DNA of 64,000 bases from Molossus alvarezi (lineage: Eukaryota > Chordata > Mammalia > Chiroptera > Molossidae). Shown in pieces: positions 12,163 through 24,294 of the stretch. How positions within the stretch are numbered: the first letter of the stretch is position 1; each line of letters starts with the position of its first letter. The notes under the pieces were generated by a model, which made no database searches, was not told where the DNA came from, and worked only from the letters and a program-made list of their open reading frames with translations. Both the position numbers and the translations under genes were made by a program. The stretch covers positions 57,467,596 to 57,531,595 of the forward strand of contig CM073889.1 in the NCBI GenBank assembly GCA_037176705.1, in the 5' to 3' direction.

Positions 12163-12208
12163 GGGGAAGGGGCAGGGAGGGGTGGGGGAGGGGGGAATCA
12201 GTGGGGGG
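12163..12208 (+). other. G-run cluster (possible G-quadruplex) in L1 3'UTR
   Basis: The sense strand has closely spaced runs of three to six G (ctgggg, gcaggg, gtggggg, aggggggaa, gtgggggg). G-rich polypurine tracts are a recurring feature of mammalian L1 3'UTRs. The same tract is present in L1-B (about 44105-44160) and L1-D (about 51915-51960). Quadruplex formation is an inference from the spacing. Confidence 0.6.
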
Positions 12209-12665
12209 AAAAAGGAGAATCATCTGTAACAAAAATTATTCAATAAAAAATTAAAAAAATTTAAAAAATGGATTTGAGTTGGCGAAAACAATATTTAACT
12301 GGCCAATAGAAATATGAAAATGTGTTCAACATTATTAGTCATCAAGAAAATGCAATTTAAACCAAAATAAGAAATACCTACATAACTACTGGAATGGCTA
12401 ACATCAAAATGACTGACATTATTCAGTGCTGGTCAGCATGAATAAGAACTGGAATCCTCAAAGGTGATGGTGGTACTTTAAATTGGAATAATGCTTTGGA
12501 AAACTGTTTGTCAACATTTTATAATTCAGAAATTACACTCTTAGGTACATATCAGAAAAAAAGACTGCGTGAGATCACAAAATATGTGTGCAAAAATGTT
12601 TATAACAACTTTATTTACAAAAGATACAATTGAAAACAACTCAAATGTACATCAATGTACCATTT

Positions 12666-13385
12666 TAATTTCCTTATCATTTTTGACTATTTTTTGTAGT
12701 TATTTTTCTTGTGGTTGACTTGGAGATTACAATTAATACCAAGTTTGGATCAATACAAACTTTATTTCAATAATATGCAAAACTTTGTTTCTATAAAGCT
12801 CCATTTCTTCCCCTCTTTTGTGCTATTATTCTCATACAAATTATATATTTATACGCTCTGTTCCCATCAACAGAGATTTATAAGCATTGCTTTCTATCAT
12901 TATCTTTTAAATTTGATAGGAGAAAACAAGAACTACAAACAAAAGAACCCATTTATACTGTGTTTTTGTTTGTTTGTTTGTTTGTTTGTTTTTTTAACAC
13001 AGATATTTACCTATGGTAGTTGCATTTACTGACTTTTTATTTCTTCGTTTGTATTTGTTACTGTCTAGTGTCCTTTCATTTCTATCTGAAGGACTCTCCT
13101 TAGTATTTCTTTGGGGCATGTGTTAATTTATTCTTTGTTTTTGAAGGGTGTTGTTGGATATAGAATTCTTGATTGGCATTCCTTTTTCCTCAAAACTTTT
13201 TATTATAATCTAAGTGAAGATCTCTTTGAGTTTATTTTTCTTGCACTTCACTGAACTTCCTGGATAAGAAGGTTATTTTTCAACAAATTGTTACATTTTC
13301 AGCCATTATTTCTTCAGATATTCTTTCTGCTCCTTTTTTTTCTGCTCTCTTCCTGGAATTTTTATTATTTCAATGAATTTTTATA
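12666..13385 (-). mobile_element. Ancient L1M ORF1 and upstream region, antisense
   Basis: The stretch 13070-13370 matches antisense ORF1 of an old L1 (ggggcatgtgttaa, gttggatatagaattcttg, gccattatttcttcagatattctttctgctcc). The preceding part, 12666-13070, is AT-rich, contains a TTTG repeat (12961-12994) and probably belongs to the same old element. No frame survives. Confidence 0.55.
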
Positions 13386-13389
13386 TGTG

Positions 13390-13500
13390 TAGACATGTGT
13401 AATCAGGACTCAGATCAAGATATAAATGACACCCCCAAGAAAATTCCCACATGCTCCTTCACATCCACCCCACCCCCACCCTTAGGGTAATTTCTATTCT
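13390..13500. other. Short unassigned stretch
   Basis: A C-rich piece (ccaccccacccccaccc) with atcaagatataaatgac resembles a common old mammalian repeat, but I cannot name it with confidence. Confidence 0.3.
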
Positions 13501-15420
13501 AACTTCTATCACTAAGAAGAAAGTAATGGAGGGACAGAGGGACAAACAAAACATAAGACATATGGAAAACAAATAGCAGAAATAAATCTCACCTTAACAC
13601 TAATTACATTAAAAAGAAAGGTTGGCAGAAAGGATTTGAAAAAATGATCCAACTCTATTCTGTGTATAAGGGATACACTTTGGATTCAAAAACACAAATA
13701 ACTTGAAAGTAAAAGTTTACATGTACCATTCAAACAGTAACCAAAAGAGAGTTGTAATGGCTATACTTAAACAAAGTAGACTTTAAGACAAAAACTGTTC
13801 TAGAGACAAAGAAGGACATTTTATAATGATAAAAAGTCAATCCATCAAGAAGATATAACAATTATAAACATATATGCACTTAACAACAGAGCCCCAAAAT
13901 GCATAAAGCAAAAACTGACAGAATTAAAAGGAGAAATAGAAAATTCAACAATAATAGGAAGGCTTCAATATATTGCTTTTAATAATAGAATAACTAGATA
14001 AAAAAGAAAACAGAATCAACTAGACCAAACAGAAATCTGTATAACAAACCATACAACAATAGCAGAATACATATTTTTCTGAAGCACATGAAACATTTTT
14101 CAGAGTAGATCAGTTGTTACACCATAAAATGAATCTCAATAAATGTAAACGGACTCAAATTATATAAAGGATGTTCTTGCACCACACTGGACTAAAATTA
14201 GAAATCGATAACAGAAAGAAATTTGAAAATTCCCCAAATGTAAACAATCAAGGCATCAACAAAGAAATCACAAGAGAAATTATAAAATACTTTGAGATAA
14301 ATGGAAAAAAAAAAAAACTCACAGCATACTAAAACTTATGTGTTATAGTAAAAGTAGAGCTCAGAGGAAAACATATGCATATATGTAAGAGATAAAACTA
14401 TTAGAAGAAAATATAGGTATAAATCTTTATTACTTTGGAATTAAGCAATGATTTCTTAGATATAACATCTAGTACAAAAGCAATCAATAAAAAATAGATA
14501 ACTGGACTACATCACAAATAAAATTTTTGAGCTTCAAACAATATAATCAAGAAAATGTAAATATCTACAGAATGGAAGGACTTATTTGTAAATCATGTAT
14601 CTAATAAGGGATATATATCTAGAATAGATTTCTTAAAACTTATATAACTCAACAATAAAAAACAAATAAACCAATATAATAATGGGCAGAAGATTTGAAT
14701 AGACATTTCTTCAAAGAAGATATAAAAATGGCCAAGCTTATAAAAATATGTTCAACATCATTAGTCCTTAGGGGAATGTAAATCACCCACAGTGAGATAC
14801 CACTTCATGCAAACTTAAGATGGCTATAATTAAAAAGACAATAATTAGTTCTGCTAAGGGTATGGAAAAAGTTGAGCCCTCATCCATTCCTGGTTAGAAT
14901 ATAAAATGGTGCAGACAGTTTGGCATTTTTGCACTGTTTGCTCCTACATCTATACCCAAAAGAAATAAAAATATGCCCACACAAAAACTTATACATGAAT
15001 GTTCATGACAGCATTATTTATAGTAGTCAAAAAATGAAAACAACCCAAATGTCTATCGACTCATGAATGAATAACAAAATATGATGTATCCATACAATAG
15101 AATATTGTGTCACCATAAAAAAGAATAAAATTAATATATTCTACAACATGTAAAAATTTTGAAAATATTATTCAAAGTGAAAGAAATCATGCATTTATAT
15201 GAAATGTCCAGAACAGGCAAATCCAGAGAAATTGAAATTAGGTTAGTGATTGCCAGGGACTGAGGGAAGGTGGGAATAAAGAATAACTACTAATGAAAAT
15301 GGGGTTTCTTTTGGGGGTGATGAAAATGTCATGAAATTATTGGTGATTCTACTTAAAGCCATTGAATTACATACTTTAAAGGGATAAAATATATGGTATA
15401 TGAATTATAACAGTAAAATT
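13501..15420 (+). mobile_element. Ancient L1M ORF2, sense, internally deleted
   Basis: A decayed ORF2 begins in the endonuclease domain (the block tacactttggattcaaa at 13674, agacaaagaaggacat, atatatgcacttaac). It runs to about 14385 and then jumps to the end of ORF2 (ctattagaagaaaatatagg), so most of the reverse transcriptase is deleted. The C-terminal domain and a 3'UTR with ggttagtgattgccaggga and gtgattctacttaaa follow. There are stops throughout. It is much older than the other L1 copies in the window. Confidence 0.75.
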
Positions 15421-15463
15421 TCATTAATCTGTGCATTTAAGATTAATGCATTTATATATGTAT

Positions 15464-15488
15464 ATGCGTGTGTGTGTGTCTGTGAATA

Positions 15489-15530
<42 letters not shown>
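15464..15530. repeat. (TG)n/(TA)n microsatellite
   Basis: A short TG run is followed by about 38 bases of alternating A and T after the old L1 3' end. This is plain dinucleotide repeat. Confidence 0.95.
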
Positions 15531-15532
<2 letters not shown>

Positions 15533-17089
15533 ACTCTGCAGTAGAAGGTAAGAAGGGGAATACATTTACATTGATCTAAATTAAAAGAGAATCAAGGGAG
15601 GAGGCAAGATGGCTGAAGCCTAAGGAAGTTCCATCTGCTTGCTACAAACACAGGGCCAGACCTGAGGCTAAACTGCATAGCATTTAACTTGAAAAACTAC
15701 CTGAAAATAGCTGGCTGGAAATAATGTGGGCAAGAAGTGTGGAGAGAAAAGAGAAGGAGACTGCAAAGTAGGTAAGCAAACTCCCAAGCTGAGTGGTACA
15801 GCTTGGAAGACAGGGCGATGTTGTAGCAGTGTAGCTCCTGCCCAGTGGGAAAGGGAAAACTCATCCCCACACACAGATCCCCAAACAAGAGCAACAGAGA
15901 AGGAAAGGGGAGCGCACATAGCGCATGGGAAAAGAGGCCTGTTTCTCCCCAACTCAAGTGAAGAGGAGGTGCCCCATCCTTCACCCATGGAACAGCACGA
16001 GGGTGGAAGTTGACACCCCATTGGCAGTGCCCGGTGCACTGGGGATTCAGATATCTGTCCAGGTGGGAGCCTGGGCAGAAGCCCCACCCAGTGCAAGCCA
16101 GCCATGCTGAAAGACTAAAGAGCCAAGTAGAGCATTTTTTTTTCTTTTCATTACCATTTTTCTTCTATTCTCCCCTGCTTGGAAAGGCAACCAGGGGGTG
16201 CCAACTACACAGGCAGAACTGAGGCATCCGAAGGAGAGGAAGAGACTGGCTGCCCCACCTGTAAACTACAGGCACTGCACAAATCTGTGTAAACCACCTT
16301 GATTGGACCTGATACCCCACAGATCCCAGCCCCATGGAAAAAGGGAAAGCAGCCCAGAACAAATGCATACAATTGGCTAGCTCTGAAGATGACCCACCCT
16401 CTAGGCTAGGGAAGCCCAACTCATAGGACTACCTGGGACCCCACCCTGCAGGGCTTCAGCCAGGAGGCCAAGGACCAAGCAGAGATAGTGATCCACAGTG
16501 GCCTATACCAGAATGCTTCCCAAGAAGACAGGGGCCCACAACCAAGGGGCCAGATCCAACTACATTGGAGCAAAATCCAGTGAGCTCCATAATGAACAGA
16601 TCCAAGGTTTTTTGTTGCTTGCTTTTGGTGTGTGGGTTTTATTTTACTTTATTTTATTTTTAATTCAATTTTTTCCCTTTTTTTCTTTTCCCATTTTCTA
16701 CTTTTCTACTATATATTTTATTCAATTTAACAGTACTATCTTCTCAAATTATTATTATTATTTCAGTCATTATTTTCTACCTTTTATTTTTTATACTTAC
16801 CCTATTTCTGGTCTCTGCCTTATTTGCTTTCATAGTCTTTTTTATTTTATTTTTCTCTCCTAACCCTTTTGGTCTCATGCTTTCTAGTATCCTTTTTGTG
16901 TGAGTATGTGTGTATTTTCTGGTTGTTTTATCTTTTAAGCTTTTTATTGAGGTGAGTGCTTCTACGATTGTTGATGCTGATATTTGTTCAAGGTGCTCTT
17001 TGGTTTGGTCTGCTATTGCCTTCTTTACTTTCATATACATTTTTTCTCTCCCTCTTTTAAATTGTTCAGTCTCATGCCCTCTAATATTG

Positions 17090-17106
17090 TTGAGAGCGAG
17101 AGCGAG

Positions 17107-17138
<32 letters not shown>
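17090..17138. repeat. (GA)n microsatellite in L1-3 5'UTR
   Basis: GAGAGCGAGAGC-type units grade into a pure GA run of about 30 bases. Confidence 0.95.
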
Positions 17139-17142
<4 letters not shown>

Positions 17143-17335
17143 TATGTTTTTTCAGTTCGTTTGTCTTTTAATCTGTTTGTTGAGCCTGGAGCATGTATCA
17201 TTGTTGAGGATGATGTGTTTCTTTTTCCAGGACCTTATTTTATTTAGGCTGGTTGTGCATTGCCTTCTTTATTTTAATTTTGTTTATTTTTTAGTTTTTC
17301 TTTCTCCCTCTTCTACTTCTTTTGGTCTCACACCT

Positions 17336-17337
<2 letters not shown>

Positions 17338-17382
<45 letters not shown>
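17338..17382. repeat. (GT)n microsatellite in L1-3 5'UTR
   Basis: About 22 uninterrupted GT units lie inside the T-rich part of the L1 5'UTR. Confidence 0.95.
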
Positions 17383-17384
<2 letters not shown>

Positions 17385-17775
17385 TTTTTATTGTCTGTAT
17401 ATTTTTTAAACTTTTTGTTGATGCAATTGTTTCTATTATCATTGAGACTGTTATTTTATGGAAGATTCTTTTTGGTTTAGTCTGGTTGCTTTGGTTTGTT
17501 CCGTAAACACCCATATAATGGTTGGCATGACAAGGTTGACAAGGCTGGGGTTGAGACTCATACTTAAAATCCCAAGGACTGAACCCACCCACAAATGGAC
17601 AACAACAATCAAGACCCAAATTCAATAGTAGAGCCCTTATAACCCACACAGGGTTCAGTACTAGAGCACCCAGCTGAGAATATAAAAAAAGACCACTCCA
17701 TTGGGTCCCACAGGAATGCCACAACACCAAAACTGGGAGGCATAAGGGTCATATATGATACACACTGACATAACT

Positions 17776-18920
17776 ATATGAAATGGAAGAAGGCAAATTG
17801 TCAGATAAAGAATTCAAGGCAATGGTTTTAAGGGTGCTCAAGCAACTAAGTGAGAATTATGAAGAGCTCACTGGGAACTACACCACCATAAAAAAATATA
17901 GAAGCTATGAATAAAAATCAAATGAAAATGAAAAATGACATAGATGATATAAAAAATACCTTGGAAAAATTCAACAGTAAATTAGAAAAAGCTAAATGCC
18001 AAATCAGTGAGTTAGAAGAGAAGATAGAATTTTTTAAAGGCACACAAATTCAGCAGCAAAAGGAGAAAAAAATTAAAAAGCAGGAGGAGAGTCTAAGAGA
18101 GCTTTGGGGCAATATGAAATGTAACAGCATTCACATCATGGGGACCAGAAGGAGAATAATCTAAGCAAGGAATAGAGAACCTGTTTGAAGAAAGAATGAC
18201 AGAAAAATTTCCTAACTTGGGAAGTCCAGGAAACACAGAGATTCCCAATCAAGATGAACCTAAAAAGATCCACACATAGATACATCATAATTAAAATAGC
18301 AATAATTAAAATGGCAAAAATTAAAGACAAAGGAAGCAAGAGAGAGACAGAAAGTTAGCTACAAGGGAGCTCCCATTAGACTATATGCTGATTTCTCAAT
18401 AGAAACACTGCAGGCCAGAAGAGAGTGGCATGAAGTATACAAAGTAATAAAAGGCAAGAGTCTAAATCTTAGAATACTCTGTTCAGCAAGGCTATCATTC
18501 AAAATTGAAGGCAGCCCTGGTCAGTTTCTCAGTGGTTAGAGCATTGATCTATGGACCAATGAGTTGTGGGTTTGATTTAGGTCAAGGGCAAGTACCTGGG
18601 TTGTGGTTTGTCTCCGACCCTGATCAAGGTCATGTGGGAGGCAGACAGTCAATGTGTCTCTCTCACATCTCCCTCTCTCTCTCTTTCTCTCTCTCTCTCC
18701 CCTCTTCCTTCCCACTCTGTCTGAAGATAAATGGAAAAATATCCTCAGGTGAGGGTAAAAAAAAAATTGAACCTCACAGACAAAAAAAAAAAAAAAAAAA
18801 AAAAAAAACTAAAGAAATTTACTACCACTAAACCAGCACTGCAAGAAATACTAATGGGAATGATGTGAGGAGGAGAAGAAGGAGAAATATATAGAGAGAG
18901 GAACACAGGCATAAAGAATA
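17776..18920 (+). pseudogene. L1 ORF1p remnant of L1-3 (SINE-interrupted)
   Basis: The N-terminus seems deleted. A coiled-coil-like stretch is open from 17907 to 18164 (KNDIDDIKNTLEKF, QISELEEKIEF, ESLRELWGN). Diverged RRM and C-terminal lines follow up to the SINE at 18512. The end of ORF1 resumes after the SINE with a run of about 27 A at 18783-18810, in place of the short A run of the family. It is non-functional. Confidence 0.75.
18512..18762 (+). mobile_element. Ves-type SINE, sense
   Basis: The head is gccctggtcagtttctcagtggttagagc. A tRNA-like body, CT-rich repeats and the end tcctcaggtgagggtaaa follow. It sits inside L1-3 ORF1, and the duplicated target is aaaattgaa (18501-18509 and 18763-18771). 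Confidence 0.9.
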
Positions 18921-18929
18921 AAAATAGCA

Positions 18930-21235
18930 AAATGAGTACCTATCAATAATAACCTTAAATGTGAATGGCTTAAATGCTCTAATCAAAAGATATAAGGTAG
19001 CTTAAATGAATACAAAAACATGACTCATATATATGTTGTCTACAAGAGACCCACCTCAGAACAAAAGACATACACAGACTGAAAGTGAAGACATAGAAAA
19101 AAATTTCCATGCAAATAAAAATAAAAAAAAAAACAAACATCAATTTTGAGTAGCAATACTCATATCTGACAAGATAGACTTCAAATTGAGGGCCATATTA
19201 AGAGACAAAAAAAGATAACCACATACTATTAAAAGGATCTATCCAACAAGAGGATATAACCTTGGTAAATATATATGCACTGAATATAAGAGCACTAAAA
19301 TGTATTTTAAAACTTCTGGAGGACTTCAAGAGATAGATTGACAGCAATACAATAATAGTGGGGGACTTTAACACCTCAATGACACCACTATGTAGAGCTT
19401 CTAGACTAAAAAGTACTAAGAAAACAGGAACCCTAAATGGTGCACTAGATCAGCTGTCTTTAATTGATATTTATAAAACATTTCACAGTAAAGCTATAGA
19501 ATATCCATTATTCACAAGTGCACATAGGATATTCTCAAAGATAAACCCCATGTTAAGTCACAAACTAAGTCTCTACAAGTTCAAGAAGATTAAAGGCATA
19601 TCAAGCATCTTCTCAGATCACAATGGCATGTAACTAGAAATCAATTATAATAAAAACACTCAAAAACTTTCAAACACATGGAGGCTAAATAACATGCTAT
19701 TAAACAATGAATGAGTTACCAATGAGATCAATAAATAAATAAAAAACTCTTGGAAACTAATGAAAATGAATATATAACAATACACAATAAATGGGATGCA
19801 GCAAAAGCAGTTGTGAGAGGGAAGTTCATAGCACTACAGGCCTACCTCAAGAAACAAGAAAAATTTCTAGTAAACTATCTAACCCTACAACTTAAAGATT
19901 TAGAAAGAGAACAAAAAGAAAAACCCAGAATTAGTAGAGGGAGGGAAATAATAAATATCAAAGCAGAAATAAACAACATAGAGACTAAAAAAATAATATA
20001 AAAGATCAATGGGACCAAGAGCTCATTTTTTGAAAACAAACAAAATTGATGGACCTTTAGCCAGACTCACCAAGAAACAAAGAGAGGGGACCCAAGTAAA
20101 TAAAATCAGAAACAAAAAGTGATATAACAACCGACACCACAGAAATACAAAGGAATGTAAGAAAATACTATGAACAATTATATGCCAACAAATTCAATAA
20201 CCTAAGCAAAATGGACAAATTTCTAGAATCATAAAGTCTTCCAAAACTCAACTGAGAAGAGTCAGAAAACCTGAATAGACCAATAACAACTAAGGACATT
20301 GAAGCAGTAATCAATAAACTCCAAATAAACAAAAGTCCTTGTCTGGATGGCTTTACAGGCAAGTTTTACCAAACATTTAAAGAACTAACACCTATTCTCT
20401 TCAAACTATGCAAAAAATTCAAGAGGAAGGAAAACTACCAAGTTTTTTTTAATGAGGCCAGTATAAACCCAACCCCCAAACCAGATAAAACATTAAAAAA
20501 AAGAAAGAAAGGAAATTACAGGCCCATATCTCTGATGAACATCAACGCCAAGTTTGTCATCACAATTTTAGCATATTGGATCCAGCAATATATCTTTAAA
20601 TCTTATATACAACATGACTGAGTGGGATTTATCCCAGGAATGCAACACTGGTACTATATTCAAAAATCAATAATATGATACCCCACATAAACAAAATGAA
20701 AGGCAAAGATCATATGATCACATCAATAGATGCTGGAAAAGCATTTGACAAAATTCAGCACTCACTGTTGATAAATACTCTCAGCAAAGTGGGAATAGAC
20801 GGAAATACCTCAACATAATGAAAGCCATATATGACAAACCTACAGCCAACATCATACTCAATGGGCAAAAACTAAAACCATTTCCCTTAAGATCAGGAAC
20901 AAGGCAGGAATGTCTGCATTCACTACTCTTGTTCAACATAGTACTGGACAAGAAGAAAAAAAATAAAAGGTATCCAAACTGGAAAGGATGAAGTGAAACT
21001 GTCATTCGCAGATGACATGATATTGTACATTGAAAACCCTAAAAAATCCACCAAAAAACTACTAGATTTAATGAATAAATTTAGCAAAGTAGTAGGATAC
21101 AAAATCAGCATTCAGAAATCCTTGGCATTTTTATGCACCAATAATGAACACACAGGAAGAGAAACTGAAAAAAAATCTCATTTACCATCGCAACAAAAAA
21201 ATTAAAATATCTAGGAATAAACACATTGCAAGAAA
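18930..21235 (+). pseudogene. L1 ORF2p remnant of L1-3
   Basis: The endonuclease lines (ITSIIFSDHNG-like near 19600) and reverse transcriptase lines are visible, including [12 protein letters not shown] near 21003. Frames are short and broken by many stops. The C-terminal domain after about 21235 is absent. Confidence 0.8.
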
Positions 21236-21372
21236 AAACTTTTTGTAATTATGTAAGGTGACAGATGGTAAGTAGACTTGTGATCATTTCACAATGTATA
21301 CAAATATTGGATCATTATTTCAAAATAAATATATTATATGTCAATTATACCTCAATAAAAAAATAAATGGTC

Positions 21373-22167
21373 ATAAACTGAAAGCCCTGTTTTACTCTTG
21401 ATTGTCCACAACAATATTAAGTGATATTAGCTGTTATCTTAAAATGTCTCTTCTCTTGTCTTCTCAGTAAAAAAGCTCTTTTTAAGACACATAAAAGTGC
21501 AGTAAATGGAGTTTGATAGCAACTAGAGCTAACATCTAGTGAGTGGTACTGTTTTGTTTTTCTTGTATTTACTTGATGAGTGCCATTTACTTATAACAAA
21601 TGATACTGTTTTTTCTTGAAATGTTCTTAGTGAGCCTTATGAACTCCCGGTGATCAGCCTTTTGCTTTTAAGTGTTCTCAAACTATGCATGTGATGGTTC
21701 ATCCTAGAATTTTCCTGGGGCTGATCTCCTCCAGCTTATTAGTTCCACCCCTCCAAACTACCCTCTGAAAGATGGAAGCACATTTGTCCATCTCCATCCT
21801 GGTGGCCCCTCTGTGTCCTTGCTTTTGGGAAGGCTGGAAGAACATTATTTCTGGGACAGGTTGTTACTGAGGACACAATCTAGGATCAAAGTTCTGAGAT
21901 CTGTCCAGTGCCCTCTAGCCATCATACTCTCTGTTTTCATGACCCACATGTGGGCCCCTCCTGCCCATCTGAGGATAATTCCCATCCAGGTAGAAAGGGG
22001 AATCAAAGTGGGAATAGACCCTCACACCCAGGAGGCAAGGCAGAGGCTGGCCCTCAGATGGCAAAAGGACACAGGGAAACTACTTTGGATGTTTTCTACC
22101 ACAGCTTCTACCCCCTTACGAAATTCTCTCCCTTTTGAAAAGACATTCTATTTCCATTGCCTTATAT
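21373..22167. other. Unique-looking DNA, no gene recognised
   Basis: This stretch has no recognisable repeat or conserved ORF. A 132-codon ORF at 21813-22211 has no family features and extends into the neighbouring transposon, so I treat it as chance. Confidence 0.5.
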
Positions 22168-22434
22168 CAGTGATTTTCAGCTTTTTTCATCTCATGGCAC
22201 ATGTAGACTAATTACTAAAAATCTGTGGCACACCAAAAAATGTATTTTTTTTCCAATCTGACCAAAAAAAGTAGGAATAATTTTTATTCATTCACACCAG
22301 ACATCTATTGTGGTGTTGGCTATTGTCATTTTTTTTATTTGACAATCTAAGGGAAAAGAGGGCAGTGCCCCTGACTAAATAGTCAGGTATTGAATGTTTT
22401 AAAAATTCTGTGGCACACCAGTCAAAAATTGCTG
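22168..22434. mobile_element. Non-autonomous hAT-like DNA transposon (MITE)
   Basis: A 267-bp element with imperfect terminal inverted repeats: the left end cagtgattttcagct matches the reverse complement of the right end, cagcaatttttgact, at 10 of 15 positions. It is flanked by 8-bp candidate duplications, ccttatat (22160-22167) and ccctacct (22435-22442), diverged but of hAT length. Two internal copies of gtggcacacca are present. There is no transposase. The sequence resembles a non-autonomous hAT family of bats; assignment is from recognition and structure only. Confidence 0.65.
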
Positions 22435-22442
22435 CCCTACCT

Positions 22443-23824
22443 GAATAAAATTATGGCAACCCCACTGATTATATTTTCCTTTTGCTCAGAACCCTACTTG
22501 GCTTCACAGTCCTCAGAGACAGCCACTGGTCATGCTTCAATTGGCATTAAGTCAGGTATCATGTCATGATGACATCAAATCCCTTTTAATTCTCTTTGTT
22601 AATCCTACTTATTGCATCTCTTAGAAAATCTTCATTTGCTTCTAAACTGTCTTTAACACCTCCCTAACATATGTTAATCTCTCTTTTTGACAGAGGAAGA
22701 ATGCAGGCATCGAGCCCAGGGCCTTGGCAGGTTGAAAATGATAACCAGAATGGATTGCTATAGCAGGTGTTCACTGTATTTGGTTTACACTGACCTTCTA
22801 GTGATGGCCAGTGAAATTGGCTTTCCAGTTTTTTGTGGAGATTCACAGACACATTTAAGTTTTTAAAAGTAAACAGAATTGAAAAAAAACATATGAAGTA
22901 AATAAAAGCATATGTGGTCCGAAATCATGAACAAATATACAGTGACAGGAGGTTGGGCAATGCTAGTTTATGGAATGAATCCTGATAAGGTTGCTCCCAC
23001 CCCAACCTGACTCTCCCACACAACCTCCCCTATACCCTTCATATCCTATGTGCCAGGAAAGAGGAGATGCTGCCTTGGGCATCCTCACTTATAGCCCCCT
23101 TCACCTGGATGAGCATCCCTCTCATTTCCTTGTGATAAGTCCATGTCCAACTGACAAGGTCAGCTCATAGGCCAAGGTTACTACAAAATTTCCCCAAGTC
23201 AAGCTGGCAGTGACTGTTGTTGCATCAGCATGCTTTGCTCTCCCTCTCCTGATGGACCACCTTTCACTAATGGGTTCTTGCCTGGTCCCAGAGAGCAGGC
23301 TGTGGCCATGGTACATTCTGTGGCCAGTTCTGACAATGAAGCTTTGCCATACAGGTCAGAAAGACAGCGAGCCCAGCTGGATGTGAACCAATACACATTT
23401 ATTGAGTACTTGTTCTCTCTGCAGGACATGGGTTCTGTGTGCTCCATGTGTAGTAACATCACAGCACTCATCACCAATGTACAGAAGCTTAAACTGAAGA
23501 GGTGTGTTGTCATGTAGTGAGGAGTACAGAGGCATTAGTTCCCAGCTCTGGTTCACTGCTCTCTCCATCTCTCTGCCCTGCCATTCTCAATATACTGGCT
23601 TTGGTCTCCATGCCTGTGACCTCTGACATCACATTCCAGTTCAAGGCAGGAAGTGGAGAAAGACTTCCCAGAGTCCCCAGAAGACCCTGCCAGGTGACAG
23701 TCCTGTGCCTGCTCCTAGCTGCAAGGGATCCTGGGAAGGGATGCTTTTCCACCTGCGTGAAGACACAAGCTGCTTCTTCCACAAAATAAGGAAGAAGAGG
23801 TGAAAAACAGACATGGAGCAGTTG
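22443..23824. other. Unique-looking DNA, no gene recognised
   Basis: No repeat or conserved coding signal was recognised. ORFs of 60-105 codons on both strands overlap each other and show no domain, so none is annotated. A distal regulatory or intronic role cannot be judged from sequence alone. Confidence 0.45.
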
Positions 23825-23910
23825 CCTTTATGGCACCCATTTTGCAAATGAGAACACTGAAGCTCAGAGATGTAAAGGAACTTTTGAGGGAACTGGAATT
23901 CTAAGTGGAT
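23825..23910 (+). repeat. MIR SINE remnant
   Basis: The core block cccattttgcaaatgagaa followed by actgaagctcagagatg is the conserved MIR core. The rest is too diverged to delimit well. Confidence 0.6.
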
Positions 23911-24294
23911 CTGCCTTGCAAAAAGGCAGTTTTCTAGCACGTCATCCCTATTTATCTTACTCTGAGGCCCAAAAATCTCCAAGGAGGAAGAATTCATTTA
24001 TTCATTCTTCCAGGAAACCTACTGTCCTTATGCCTATTTAAGGCCTTATGCTGCTCATTGGAGACATGGAGGTGAAATGAACTGGATTTTGTCTTCAGAC
24101 CATCATATCCAGAGGGTAAGTTGGCCCCAGCATCTCATGCATGGCCTAGAGGTCATCTGAGGCTCATGCATAGGGTCAATAGGCTAAAGGCTGGGGGCAG
24201 TGGACTGTCAAAGGAGGGGCAGCAGACAGAGTGGTAAGAGGCAGAAGGACATTGCAGCTGCCAATGCAGAGAGGGTGTCTACATTCTGGGCTCT

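Larger units (their letters stand above)
11248..12265 (+). mobile_element. Young 5'-truncated LINE-1 insertion
   Basis: About 1.0 kb from the 3' end of a recent L1: the end of ORF2 (to the stop at 12011), a G-rich 3'UTR, a caataaaa poly(A) signal near 12241 and an A-rich tail. A perfect 14-bp target-site duplication, aaatggatttgagt, lies at 11234-11247 and 12266-12279. The sequence is nearly the same as the 3' ends of L1-B and L1-D, so it is among the younger insertions. Truncation at the 5' end is the usual outcome of incomplete target-primed reverse transcription. Confidence 0.95.
10758..12665 (+). mobile_element. Ancient L1M ORF2 C-terminal remnant, split by two insertions
   Basis: The old element is visible at 10758-10853, 11070-11247 and 12280-12665, in register with the end of L1 ORF2: the gataaatttgac block, then agaactcttcatcagaagat, then the mobile tail encoding [12 protein letters not shown] and TPVRMA-like lines in decayed form. 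A SINE (10852-11069) and a young L1 fragment (11248-12265) interrupt it; both leave clear duplications. No reading frame survives. Confidence 0.75.
15596..21372 (+). mobile_element. LINE-1, sense, with long 5'UTR and deleted ORF2 end, 'L1-3'
   Basis: The 5' end carries gaggcaagatggctgaag at 15601. A 2.1-kb 5'UTR follows, with a T-rich half and GA and GT microsatellites. ORF1 remnants span 17776-18920 (split by a SINE at 18512-18762), and ORF2 runs from about 18930 to 21235. After the reverse transcriptase region the sequence jumps to an old-style 3' end (gatcatttcacaatgtatac, caattatacctcaataaa), so roughly the last third of ORF2 is missing. Alternatively, the 3' end could belong to a neighbouring older L1. 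No target-site duplication was recognised. Confidence 0.85.

Noticed and set aside
17096..17382. Regulatory GA/GT elements
   Set aside because: Simple dinucleotide expansions; no further sign of a regulatory role.
21813..22211. 132-codon ORF as a small gene
   Set aside because: No domain features, and it runs into the hAT-like transposon.
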